64,000 bases of DNA from Bacteroidaceae bacterium (lineage in GTDB: Bacteria > Bacteroidota > Bacteroidia > Bacteroidales > Bacteroidaceae): the NCBI GenBank assembly GCA_017542145.1, contig JAFXXQ010000046.1:121635-185634 (forward strand), written 5' to 3'. Made by a program: the position numbers and the translations under genes. Positions 35,206 to 45,422 of this stretch are shown in pieces; positions within the stretch are counted from its first letter, which is position 1, and every line of letters begins with the position of its first letter. The notes under the pieces were generated by a model. It did not search any database. It was not told where the DNA came from and saw only the letters and a list, made by a program, of their open reading frames with translations.

Positions 35206-37526
35206 CGGTCCGTTTTTTCGCTATAAATAGAGTTTGTCATTTTCTTGACTTCCGTCCTACCCCCTTCGTACTCGGTGACGACGATGTTGATACCCTCGGT
35301 GGGAGCTGCGAGTTCCTTGCCTGAAAGGTCATAGTAACGCTGTCGGGGTGCTTCACGTAAATCCTTTATTGTTTTTACAGGAGTGTCGGCATCTTCAACA
35401 ATGTTGAACTTATTCCATTCATATGCCTGTAGATAAGCTTCCTTACACCCAGGAAGGACGTGCAACGTAGCAGTATAATCAGTAGATCTAAAAGCTCCGT
35501 TTGCCGATGGGGGAGTCTTTGCATAGCAAGTAATGGAAGTAAGGTTTGTGCATTTATAAAAGGCGTCGATTTCAATTGTTAAAACCGACTCAGGAATGAT
35601 GATTGAGGCAAGGCCGCTACAACCATCAAAAGCGGAACGCCCAATACATGTGACCGAATTAGGAATAATGGTTGTCTTACACCCTTGAATAAGAGTATTC
35701 GTGGCCGACTCAATAATGGCATTACAATTATTGCGGCTGTCATATACGGCGTTGTCTTCATCAACAACAATGGAAACAAGATTTTCACTACTGGCGAACG
35801 CATAAAAGTCAATGTTATTAACTGACTTTGGGATAAAGATAGAAGTTAAACTATAACAGTCTGCAACGGCACAATATCCAATGGTTTCCACGCTATTGCC
35901 AAATGTGATGGAGGTTAGGCCCGTGCAGCGAGAGAATGCATACGTTGAAATAGTGTTTACGCCATTGCCTATTACGGCTGAGGTTAAACCAGTACAGCCT
36001 GAGAAAGCAAAATCGCCAATGCTTGTTACGCTGTTGGGGATAGTGATGGAGGTTAAGCCACTGTAGCCATAAAAAGTAAATTTGCCAATGCTTGTCACGC
36101 TGTTGGGAATTATTAAATCATTTATTTCCTTTCCATTTAAGATAAGGTGATGAGCATAAAACAAAGGATTTGCCGAATAATCGCTGAAAACTATTTTCAG
36201 CCATGACTCTAATTCAAAAATATTTACAGAAGTTAATCCATTACAACCCTCAAAAGCATCATGGCCAATTTCATTTACACTATTGGGAATGGTAATGGAG
36301 GTTAGGCCGCTGCAGCTTTCGAAAGCATAATCGCCAATACTTGTCACGCTGTTGGGGATGATGACAGAGGTTAGGCCGCTGCAGCCAAAGAAAGCATAAT
36401 CGCCAATGCTGCTCACACTGTTGGGGATGAGGATGGAGGTTAGGCCGCTGCACCATCCGAACACATAGTCGCTAATGGTTGTCACACTATTGGGGATGGT
36501 GATGGAGGTCAGTCCAGAGCAAGAATAGAAAGCATAATCGCCAATGTTGGTCACACTGTTGGGGATGAGGATGGAGGTAAGGCCGCTGCACCATCCGAAA
36601 GCATAATCGCCAATGCTGGTCACGCTGTTGGGGATAGTGATGGAGGTTAAGCCGCTGCAGCCAGAGAAAGCATAATCGCCAATGCTGGTCACGCTGTTGG
36701 GGATAGTGATGGAGGTTAAGCCGCTGCAGCCAGAGAAAGCATAATCGCCAATGGCGGTCACTCCAGTCGGGATGGTGTATGAGGTTAGGCCGCTGCAACC
36801 CCCAAAAGCATAATTTCCAATGGTTGTCACGCTGTTGGGGATGATAATAGAAGTTATGCCGGTGCAGCCAGCAAAAGCCCGATCAATGCGGGTTATGCTG
36901 TTAGGGATTTCTAATTCTGTTATCTCTTTTCCATTCAGAAATAAATGGTGGGCCAATTCCAGCGGATTTGATAATTGACCATAAAATTCTATTTTCCACC
37001 ATGCCTCCAAATCAAAAATGTTTACGGAGGTTAAGCCAGAGCACTCAAAAAAAGCCCCATTGCTAATGTAAGTCAAACTTTTGGGAATGGTGATAGAGGC
37101 CAGGTCGGTGCAACCCTGAAAAGCATATTGGCCAATGGTGGTCACGTTGTTGGGGATGGTAACAGAGGTCAGGCCAATGCATTTATAGAAAGTATAGTCT
37201 CCAATACTTGTCACGCTGTTGGGGATGACGACGGAGATTAGGCCTATGCATTCAAAGAAAGCATAGTCTCCTATGCTCGTCACGCCATAGTTTTTCCCTT
37301 CATAGTTTACGGACTCAGGAATAATCACATCGCCCGTGTATTCATAATAAAAGTTGTCCGGGGTTGTTCCACGATAGGTAACTGCTAACTCAGTCTTATC
37401 GTTAATCCAGTTGTAGTAAATCGTCACACCGTCGGCGTTTGCCACTTTGATGTCGTGGGCATACGCATTGACTCCGACTATACCCAAAAGAGCGGCAAGC
37501 ATAAAAAGTAAAAAATGTCTTTTCAT
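35196..37526 (-). CDS. BspA-like leucine-rich-repeat surface protein
   Basis: Exported adhesin-type protein of 776 residues. Signal peptide to about residue 23 (VNAYAH). About 21 LRR_5 units follow, consensus [19 protein letters not shown]. Two units carry a 37-residue insert with KIxF, NPL, AHHL, LNGKEI, a motif typical of BspA proteins. The C-terminal [20 protein letters not shown] looks like a secretion tail. BspA relatives bind fibronectin or other host proteins; the ligand here is unknown. The promoter lies 267 bases upstream, leaving a long leader with a large hairpin. Confidence 0.93.
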   Translation of the reverse strand: MKRHFLLFMLAALLGIVGVNAYAHDIKVANADGVTIYYNWINDKTELAVTYRGTTPDNFYYEYTGDVIIPESVNYEGKNYGVTSIGDYAFFECIGLISVVIPNSVTSIGDYTFYKCIGLTSVTIPNNVTTIGQYAFQGCTDLASITIPKSLTYISNGAFFECSGLTSVNIFDLEAWWKIEFYGQLSNPLELAHHLFLNGKEITELEIPNSITRIDRAFAGCTGITSIIIPNSVTTIGNYAFGGCSGLTSYTIPTGVTAIGDYAFSGCSGLTSITIPNSVTSIGDYAFSGCSGLTSITIPNSVTSIGDYAFGWCSGLTSILIPNSVTNIGDYAFYSCSGLTSITIPNSVTTISDYVFGWCSGLTSILIPNSVSSIGDYAFFGCSGLTSVIIPNSVTSIGDYAFESCSGLTSITIPNSVNEIGHDAFEGCNGLTSVNIFELESWLKIVFSDYSANPLFYAHHLILNGKEINDLIIPNSVTSIGKFTFYGYSGLTSITIPNSVTSIGDFAFSGCTGLTSAVIGNGVNTISTYAFSRCTGLTSITFGNSVETIGYCAVADCYSLTSIFIPKSVNNIDFYAFASSENLVSIVVDEDNAVYDSRNNCNAIIESATNTLIQGCKTTIIPNSVTCIGRSAFDGCSGLASIIIPESVLTIEIDAFYKCTNLTSITCYAKTPPSANGAFRSTDYTATLHVLPGCKEAYLQAYEWNKFNIVEDADTPVKTIKDLREAPRQRYYDLSGKELAAPTEGINIVVTEYEGGRTEVKKMTNSIYSEKTDRWQ
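36580..36790 (-). repeat. Near-identical 69-bp LRR repeats
   Basis: Within the BspA-like gene, 69-base units encoding 23-residue LRRs are here almost identical at the DNA level (the words CCGCTGCAGCCAGAGAAAGC and ATAATCGCCAATGCTGGTCA recur at exact 69-base spacing), which suggests recent expansion or gene conversion. Confidence 0.85.
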
Positions 37527-37604
37527 TTCTAATATCCTTTATTTCCTAGTTCCGATGGAGTGTTAAAAGATTAAAGAAAGCGTGGAACTGTATGCATCCA
37601 CATC

Positions 37605-37719
37605 GTTGATGGAGGTCTTAGGAAACCCGGAAAACAGAAATGGTGAACAGTCCACACCGTAACGCGCGGAACCATTATACCTTTCTTGTTTTCCTGAAAG
37701 TTCCTAAGTTTCCATCAAC
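37605..37719 (-). repeat. Large imperfect palindrome in the BspA leader
   Basis: Arms 37605-37636 and 37687-37719 begin GTTGATGGA and end TCCATCAAC and pair over about 32 bases with a few mismatches; a second inner stem (ATGGT / ACCAT) lies in the loop. It is inside the presumed 5' leader of the BspA-like mRNA. Confidence 0.8.
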
Positions 37720-37792
37720 AAGAGAGCATAACGCTTCCTTTTCACAAAATGTCTTGAAGCAGCGGTACTATACTTCACGCAAATCTTCGCTG

Positions 37793-37824
37793 CAAATATA
37801 CAAGCTTGTTACCGAAATATCAAA
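37793..37824 (-). promoter_or_regulatory. Promoter of the BspA-like gene
   Basis: Minus strand: TTTG (37821-37824), 20 bases, TATATTTG (37793-37800). It faces the BspA-like gene and implies a leader of about 260 bases. Confidence 0.7.
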
Positions 37825-37840
37825 ACAATTAGTAATAATT

Positions 37841-37871
37841 TTTGTGGGATTAGTTTATTTGAGTACTTTTG
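37841..37871 (+). promoter_or_regulatory. Promoter of the AT-rich unknown gene
   Basis: TTTG (37841-37844), 19 bases, TACTTTTG (37864-37871), 40 bases before the ATG at 37911; divergent from the BspA promoter. Confidence 0.75.
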
Positions 37872-37910
37872 CCAGTTAGAAGGATAACAACCCTATAACA
37901 AAACTATCAT

Positions 37911-38762
37911 ATGAAAGAAGAAAAAAACTTAAATCAATTAAAGGAGGATTCTTGTTCTAGGAACCATCAAGAGGACTGTGAGCTAGGTATGGTTTCGGTT
38001 AATAATTCTACACTGTTAGGTTCAAATTATGCCGAACGAGTTTTAAATAGCTCTTTCGTTACTCATCCATTATTGGATAGGAGAATCAAGAGTTGTTTGG
38101 AGGGTACTCCCTTTTATAATAAGGAAAAAAACATAGAGAACTTGACATTAAGGGATCTTTTTAGTTATTTATGGATTCCGGGATATGAGAGAAAAGATGC
38201 TTTTAAGTTCCAACTAGACAAAGAAAAATGGGCTCAAGCGATGGGCTATCTGGATGAGATACAAATAGATGGTGACAATGTTATAATACCCAAACGATTT
38301 TTCAGTACATTTCTCGACCTGCTAATAGCAGACAAAAGAATGAAGAAAAAAGGAGGAAGGCCTAAGGTGAAACAGCTACTAAATACTATTGCAGATAGCA
38401 AAGTAGTATCTTGCTTCAAAGAAACCCTTAAAACTGTGAAGAAAAAATGCAAGGATTTTTTTAAGGGCGTTGCCCAATATTGTGTTTGCTTCCTCAAGGG
38501 TATTTTCAGGGCATTTAAACCTAACGAAGACCCCTACGGAGTGATTTCTCACTATCATCGCATCCTTGACGGGAAAGTAGATGGATTGCCTACAAGAAGA
38601 ACTATCCAAAATCACTATAATTGGTTTATTGGTTGGAAGGAGACGATGATAGTAACTGCAAAGGAAAAAGCGGAATTAGCAAAACACATAATATGGGAAA
38701 AACTCATTAAATGGATATGTGACCATCTTTTGAGATTAGCACCACAGTTCGTAAATGCTTAA
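37911..38762 (+). CDS. Protein of unknown function, AT-rich gene
   Basis: I do not recognise this 283-residue protein. No signal peptide. It is rich in Lys, Asn and Ile and the DNA is clearly more AT-rich than its neighbours, which points to recent acquisition. A basic stretch (about 140-185, with RMKKKGGRPKVKQ and KTVKKKCKDFFKG) could bind nucleic acid; the C-terminal third is helical with aromatic residues (NHYNWFIGWKE). It has its own promoter and terminator, so it is a single-gene unit at the left of the VirE/HU region. Confidence 0.75.
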   Translation: MKEEKNLNQLKEDSCSRNHQEDCELGMVSVNNSTLLGSNYAERVLNSSFVTHPLLDRRIKSCLEGTPFYNKEKNIENLTLRDLFSYLWIPGYERKDAFKFQLDKEKWAQAMGYLDEIQIDGDNVIIPKRFFSTFLDLLIADKRMKKKGGRPKVKQLLNTIADSKVVSCFKETLKTVKKKCKDFFKGVAQYCVCFLKGIFRAFKPNEDPYGVISHYHRILDGKVDGLPTRRTIQNHYNWFIGWKETMIVTAKEKAELAKHIIWEKLIKWICDHLLRLAPQFVNA

Positions 38763-38773
38763 AAAATTATAAT

Positions 38774-38808
38774 AAATGGGAACCAAAATAGTTTCCATTT
38801 ATTTTTTT
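38774..38808 (+). terminator. Terminator of the AT-rich unknown gene
   Basis: AAATGGGAAC, loop, GTTTCCATTT (38774-38800) followed by a run of seven T (38802-38808), 11 bases after the stop. Confidence 0.85.
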
Positions 38809-38866
38809 GGGGGGGGAAAGGAGTTTTTGGAAAATTAATGGAAAAAACACTATCAAACACTTGTTT

Positions 38867-38874
38867 TATCTTTG
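38867..38874 (+). promoter_or_regulatory. Likely -7 element of the BT4734/VirE unit
   Basis: TATCTTTG fits TAnnTTTG; no good -33 TTTG is seen at the usual distance. It lies 55 bases before the ATG at 38930. Confidence 0.5.
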
Positions 38875-38929
38875 TGCCGTGAAATAAAAAGGATTATTGT
38901 TAAATCGCAATATTTCAGGCAACAAGAAC

Positions 38930-39538
38930 ATGACAACAGCATCAGACACGACGAATTTTCGCTTCAGCATCTTCCCTTGCGGATGGTGGGATGCGGCTGC
39001 GCAGGTGGCGAAGCCGCAACAGCGGCCGCAGCAGACGCAGACCATCCGCTGGGTTTATGAGTATATCACATCGGAACGCGCGCGTAGGGCGACGGAGGAA
39101 CTGCGGGCGATAGCTCCGACGGCTACGCGGCAGCAGAAGCAGGACTTCAAGGCGCTCCGCTTCGAGTATGCCACCTTCAGCGGCATCTTCTCTTACCGCA
39201 ATGCCCGCAGCCTGGTGGCCCGCTCGCCCTTCCTCGCCATTGACATCGACGACCTCGGTTCGACCGACGAGGCGCGTGACGTACAGCATCGGCTGTGTGA
39301 GGACACACGCGTAGAAACGGCGCTCTGCTTTGTCTCGCCGAAGGGGCTGGGGGTGAAGTGGATTGTCACCTTCCCCGACTGGACCGAGGGGTTGCCCTTC
39401 CGCGAGCAGTTCGAGCGGGTGCGCCGCTACGTGGGGTTCAACTATGGGCTGGACCCCGACAAATCAGGCTCCGACGTCTGCCGCGCCTGTTACCTGCCCT
39501 GGGATGCCGAATGCTATGTTAATCCGAAGTTTGTTTAA
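38930..39538 (+). CDS. BT4734-like (VirE_N) primase-like protein
   Basis: N-terminal part of the BT4734/BF3469-VirE system, a replication-type module common on Bacteroidetes islands. LAIDIDDLG (DxD) and SPKGLGVKWIV resemble the metal-binding hhDhD and the sxH-like motif of archaeo-eukaryotic primases, with His replaced by Lys; this reading is inference. A TTG at 38897 would add eleven residues, but the ATG is preferred. In many relatives this domain is fused to the VirE helicase; here the helicase is a separate gene 19 bases downstream. Confidence 0.8.
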   Translation: MTTASDTTNFRFSIFPCGWWDAAAQVAKPQQRPQQTQTIRWVYEYITSERARRATEELRAIAPTATRQQKQDFKALRFEYATFSGIFSYRNARSLVARSPFLAIDIDDLGSTDEARDVQHRLCEDTRVETALCFVSPKGLGVKWIVTFPDWTEGLPFREQFERVRRYVGFNYGLDPDKSGSDVCRACYLPWDAECYVNPKFV

Positions 39539-39557
39539 CCCCTTAATAATAAAAAAT

Positions 39558-41117
39558 ATGAAACAGAAAAAAGTTTACAGTGACCTCGAGCATCTGGAGC
39601 TCGTGGCACGTCGCATCGCCGAGGGCGGTGTTGACATTACGAGTGAGTATCAAGAGTGGATCAACGTGACCTTTGCGTGTGCCTCGCTGGGTGAGGCTGC
39701 CCGCGAGAGCTACCACACCATCTGCCGTCAGTACCCCGGCTACAAACGCGAGGAGTGCGACCGCCAGTTCGACAACTGCCTGCGGACAGGGCGGGGCGAC
39801 ATCACGCTGGGCACGGTGATGAAACTGGCCAAGGACGCAGGCATCGACACCTCGCTGCCGCGCGGGCCGAGACCCAAGACCGAGGCCGAGCGTAAGGAGG
39901 AGCGCGAGAACCGCTTCCTGCTGATGCGGGGGCAGATAGACGAGTGGTACGAGCTGCGCTTCAACACGTGGAAAAACCGCGTGGAGATGCGCGAACGGCC
40001 TGCCGGTCAGTGGGAGCCCATCCGCGAGCGCGACCTGAGCACCCTGTTCGCACGGCTTCAGCAGATGGGGCTGGGAGGCAAGCTGTCCGACGTGAAGGCG
40101 CTGCTGGAGAGCCGCGACATCTCCCCCGACTTCGATGCGGTGACCACGTGGCTCGACAGCCTCACACCCTACGACCCGCAGACCGACCCCGACTACATCC
40201 ACGACTTCTTCAACGGCCATCTGGTCTATGGCGACCCCGAGAGCGCCGAGTTCTATCAGCAGATGTTCCAGAAGTGGTTCGTGGGCATGGTAGCCCTGTG
40301 GACGGGCGTGGTCGATGAGAACCCTGTCATGCCCGTCCTGTGCGGCCCGCAGCACATCGGCAAGACCTATTTCATCCGCCATCTGCTGCCGCCCGTGCTC
40401 CGTCAGTACTACAAGGAGCCCAACCCTGCCGACCCCGTGGACAAGGACTTCATCATCTCGCTCTCCGAGGTGGTCATGATCTTCCTCGACGAGTTCTCCC
40501 TCTCGTCAGACCTGAAGAGCGACACCTACAAGGCCATCATCACCTCCAGCCAGTCGAACCTTCGCGATGCCTACGGCCACTTCCGCGAGGTACGCCAGCG
40601 CAAGGCCTCGCTCATCGGCGCCACCAACCACCACCAGTTCATCCGCGACAGCGAGGGCAACCGCCGCTATGTGGGTGTGGACCTGGCGGGTACCCTCAAC
40701 CTCAACGACCATCCCCTGCCCTACGAAGGAGCCTATGCACAGGCCTTGTGGCTGCTGCGTGAAGGCTTCCGCTCCAAGCCGACGCAGGAGGAGAGCGCGG
40801 CCATCACCGAGCACAACCGCACGTTCATGGTCACGGACGACTGCGAGGCCGTGCTGACGACCTTCCTGCGCCGGCCGACGGCCGAAACGACCCCGCAGGC
40901 CTATTCGGCGGGCGACCTGATGCAGGAACTCAACAACCGCGGATTCCGGGGCAAGACGTTCAATGCCAACAACATCGGCAAGGCCATGCGCCGGATGGGA
41001 TTCGAAAAGAAGACGGTCAACGGCATCAACAAATATCTGGCCGTCATCGCCGACTACACCCAGCAGCAGTGCGAGCGCATAGCCGATGCCGCAAACACCG
41101 ACGAGAGGCCATTTTAA
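39558..41117 (+). CDS. VirE-family primase-helicase
   Basis: Protein of 519 residues. About 1-75 look like a PriCT-2 primase C-terminal domain (YQEWINVTFACASLGEAARE region); from about 220 comes the VirE helicase domain (PF05272) with Walker A GPQHIGKTYF, Walker B VMIFLDEF and a sensor-like IGATNHHQF. VirE proteins are SF3-like ATPases tied to primases of plasmids, islands and prophages. The open frame extends upstream to 39363 in another gene, but the ATG at 39558, right after the BT4734 stop, is the sensible start. The C-terminus has a winged-helix-like segment (GFRGKTFNANNIGKAMRRMG). Confidence 0.88.
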   Translation: MKQKKVYSDLEHLELVARRIAEGGVDITSEYQEWINVTFACASLGEAARESYHTICRQYPGYKREECDRQFDNCLRTGRGDITLGTVMKLAKDAGIDTSLPRGPRPKTEAERKEERENRFLLMRGQIDEWYELRFNTWKNRVEMRERPAGQWEPIRERDLSTLFARLQQMGLGGKLSDVKALLESRDISPDFDAVTTWLDSLTPYDPQTDPDYIHDFFNGHLVYGDPESAEFYQQMFQKWFVGMVALWTGVVDENPVMPVLCGPQHIGKTYFIRHLLPPVLRQYYKEPNPADPVDKDFIISLSEVVMIFLDEFSLSSDLKSDTYKAIITSSQSNLRDAYGHFREVRQRKASLIGATNHHQFIRDSEGNRRYVGVDLAGTLNLNDHPLPYEGAYAQALWLLREGFRSKPTQEESAAITEHNRTFMVTDDCEAVLTTFLRRPTAETTPQAYSAGDLMQELNNRGFRGKTFNANNIGKAMRRMGFEKKTVNGINKYLAVIADYTQQQCERIADAANTDERPF

Positions 41118-41124
41118 GTGAGGC

Positions 41125-41253
41125 AAGGTGGAGGAGTGGAGGATTTTCTATGGAGGTACGAAAAAGTTTCAGAGTTATTCCTGTTTTTAAAGCGAGAACA
41201 ATTAAAAAACTTTTCAGAAAAACCCATGAAAACCTTCCACCACCTCCACCCTT
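41125..41253. repeat. Inverted-arm element C
   Basis: Left arm AAGGTGGAGGAGTGGAGG (two octamers GGTGGAGG and AGTGGAGG) plus ATTTTC, 41125-41148; right arm GAAAACCTTCCACC plus ACCTCCACCCTT, 41228-41253. The centre is AT-rich and again roughly palindromic (CTATGG...GAAAAAGTTT against AAAACTTTTC...CCAT). The plan equals elements A and B, the core sequence does not. Confidence 0.75.
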
Positions 41254-41326
41254 CCAGCGGGCGCTCTCCCCTGCCCTGGCGGCGGAGAAAAAAGTTTGAA
41301 AACAGTTCAAAAAAAGTGGGTAAATG

Positions 41327-41358
41327 TTTGTGGGATTGGAAAATATGTTGTATCTTTG
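41327..41358 (+). promoter_or_regulatory. Promoter of the HU-like genes
   Basis: TTTG (41327-41330), 20 bases, TATCTTTG (41351-41358). The first HU-like start is 177 bases further on, so the leader contains the 22-bp array. Confidence 0.75.
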
Positions 41359-41410
41359 TGGGTGAAAAGCGTAGGGGATCGCGACGCGGGAAAGGCCTTT
41401 CGCCGACGGG

Positions 41411-41472
41411 CGAAACGTTCCACCGGGCCCAGCGAAACGTTCCACGCGCGGCAACGAAACGTCCCGTCCCAC
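41411..41472. repeat. 22-bp tandem array in the HU-like leader
   Basis: CGAAACGTTCCAC at 41411 and 41433 and a variant (CGAAACGTCCCGTCCCAC) at 41455, spaced 22 bases. GAAACGTTCC is nearly self-complementary, so each unit could bind a dimeric protein. Confidence 0.8.
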
Positions 41473-41534
41473 ACGCCTTTCAAAGAGAGAGTACACAGAC
41501 TATGTAATAACCTAAAAAGGAGAGGAGTAAGACT

Positions 41535-41939
41535 ATGGCAATCCAATGCAAGCTTGTCCGAGCCATCGACCCGCGCCAGCCGGAGGCGGAAGGGGGCGTC
41601 ACCGTCCGCACCGTCAGCCGCGGGACGTATGGCTTCGACCGTATGGCGGAGGACATCTGCCGGTCGACCTCCCTCACCGAGGGCGACGTGGTGGGTGCGA
41701 TGCGGAGCATGCTCCACTTTGCCCGCGAGGCCTTGCTGAACGGATATACCGTTGAACTGGAGGGGCTTGGGCGGTTCCGCATCACGGTGAAGTCGCGCCT
41801 GTGCACACGCGCCGAAACCGACCGCCGCGGCTTCTCGCTGGACGACGTCATCCGCCTCTACAAGGTACAGTTCACCCCCGACGCCCGCCTGCAGCGCCGC
41901 ATCGCTGCCGAGGCCGAGGCGGAGAGGATGAAAGAGTAG
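41535..41939 (+). CDS. HU-like DNA-binding protein 1
   Basis: HU/IHF-fold protein of 134 residues of the Bacteroidetes type: GTYGFDRMAEDICRS, then an alpha-helical pair and the beta-arm region LEGLGRFRITVKSR. Expected to bind DNA as a dimer. It is a paralogue of the next gene and lies downstream of the VirE replication pair, an arrangement typical of Bacteroidetes islands. The charged C-terminus ends in EAEAERMKE. Confidence 0.85.
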   Translation: MAIQCKLVRAIDPRQPEAEGGVTVRTVSRGTYGFDRMAEDICRSTSLTEGDVVGAMRSMLHFAREALLNGYTVELEGLGRFRITVKSRLCTRAETDRRGFSLDDVIRLYKVQFTPDARLQRRIAAEAEAERMKE

Positions 41940-41981
41940 TTATCCCTATTTATTAACACATTAACAAACACTTAAACAACT

Positions 41982-42398
41982 ATGCCAATTACTTATCAGA
42001 TTGTGGGTTGCTGCAACCCGCGTGGCGCCCAGGACGTGGACTACGCCTGCAACCGCGCCGTCAAGACCGGTGACTACGACTTCAAGTCGCTCACCGAGGA
42101 TATCCAGTTTGCCACCACGGCCACCAAGGCCGACATCGTGGCTGTGCTCACCGCCGCCAAGGAGTTCATCAAGACGCACCTCCTTCAGGGCCAGCGCGTC
42201 GTGCTGAACGAGATCGGGGCGCTCCAGGCGAACGTCAACTCGAAGTGCTTTGCGCAGAGCATCATCCCCCTGGAGGCGTTCGACCCCAGCACGTACATCA
42301 AGGGTGTGGGCATCCGCTTCCGTCCCGAGGCCGACCTGCTGAAGTACGTCCGCGCCAACCGCCAGCTGAAGCGCGTGCCGAGCGAACTGCTCGCGTAA
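41982..42398 (+). CDS. HU-like DNA-binding protein 2
   Basis: Second HU/IHF-like protein (138 residues), starting MPITYQIVG, with FATTATKADIVAVLTAAKEF and the arm segment VVLNEIGALQANVNSKC. It shares pattern and length with the gene 42 bases upstream, so the pair arose by duplication and is likely co-transcribed. A hairpin terminator follows. Confidence 0.85.
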   Translation: MPITYQIVGCCNPRGAQDVDYACNRAVKTGDYDFKSLTEDIQFATTATKADIVAVLTAAKEFIKTHLLQGQRVVLNEIGALQANVNSKCFAQSIIPLEAFDPSTYIKGVGIRFRPEADLLKYVRANRQLKRVPSELLA

Positions 42399-42423
42399 GG
42401 CTTCGCTACGCGAAAAAGAAAAG

Positions 42424-42449
42424 GGGGAGAGGGCATGGGCTCTCTCCCC
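42424..42449. terminator. Bidirectional terminator between HU-like 2 and V-ATPase K
   Basis: GGGGAGAG (42424-42431), ten-base loop, CTCTCCCC (42442-42449), with ATCGTTTTG on the right and an A-rich GAAAAAGAAAA on the left. It serves two convergent units. Confidence 0.7.
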
Positions 42450-42479
42450 TATCGTTTTGCAACGGGAACGTGTCCGCCG

Positions 42480-44801
<2,322 letters not shown>

Positions 44802-44805
<4 letters not shown>

Positions 44806-45410
44806 GCCTCTTCCTCCTTTTCTCTGGTTGCAATGATGTCCTTCAGAATCTTCTGTGATGACTTGGAGAGGTTCTCCTCGTCTTCCATGAACCGCTTGAT
44901 CTTGCGGATGGCATCGGCATAGCCGGGAATCTGCACCTTCTCAAAAAGATTCACCTTCTGGGTGGTCTTCTTGCGGGCATGCTCCAGCAGTCCCAGCTTA
45001 GCCTGCGTGAACTCGCACTCGATGGCATTGCGGGCAAGGCCCTGAAGGAGGGCGATGCCGTCGTAGTACCACTTGGGGCTATTGAACAGACTGAAGGGCT
45101 TGACATCGAAGTCCACATCACCCAATACGGGTACGCGTACACCGGCAATCTTCTTCACATCAAGATGCACATCACGCACGGTGACGAGCGATGCATCAAA
45201 CTCGTTCCAGAGGGCAAACATATATTCGTAGCTCTGGATTTGTGCCTCGAGGTCGCTCTGCAGCTTCTGTACCTCCCCCTTACAGCGTTTCACCTCCATG
45301 CGCAGGGCGCTCTCCTTGTTCTTAATGATAGGAAGCGTGCGCTGGCGTACCTTGAGCTGTTTCTCAAGGTGCTGTAACGAGGTCTTGTTATACTGATATT
45401 TGATAGCCAT
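44802..45410 (-). CDS. ntpD: V-type ATPase subunit D (rotor shaft)
   Basis: Central-stalk subunit of 202 residues, mostly two long helices at the ends (start KYQYNKTSLQHLEKQLKVRQ; end KRFMEDEENLSKSSQKILK) that form the coiled-coil rotor. It lies between B and I, 12 bases after B, and overlaps I by four bases. Confidence 0.93.
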
Positions 45411-45422
45411 CTTCGGCAGGAA

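Larger units (their letters stand above)
41118..41534. other. Gene-free stretch between VirE and the HU-like gene
   Basis: This 417-base gap carries inverted-arm element C, a strong promoter at 41327-41358, and a 22-bp tandem array in the leader of the HU-like gene. No coding sequence is credible. Confidence 0.7.

Noticed and set aside
37605..37719. Invertible promoter (phase switch)
   Set aside because: Arms are imperfect, the 50-base loop has no promoter, and the likely promoter lies outside.
39363..39557. Upstream start for the VirE gene
   Set aside because: It overlaps the BT4734 gene in another frame; the ATG at 39558 follows its stop.
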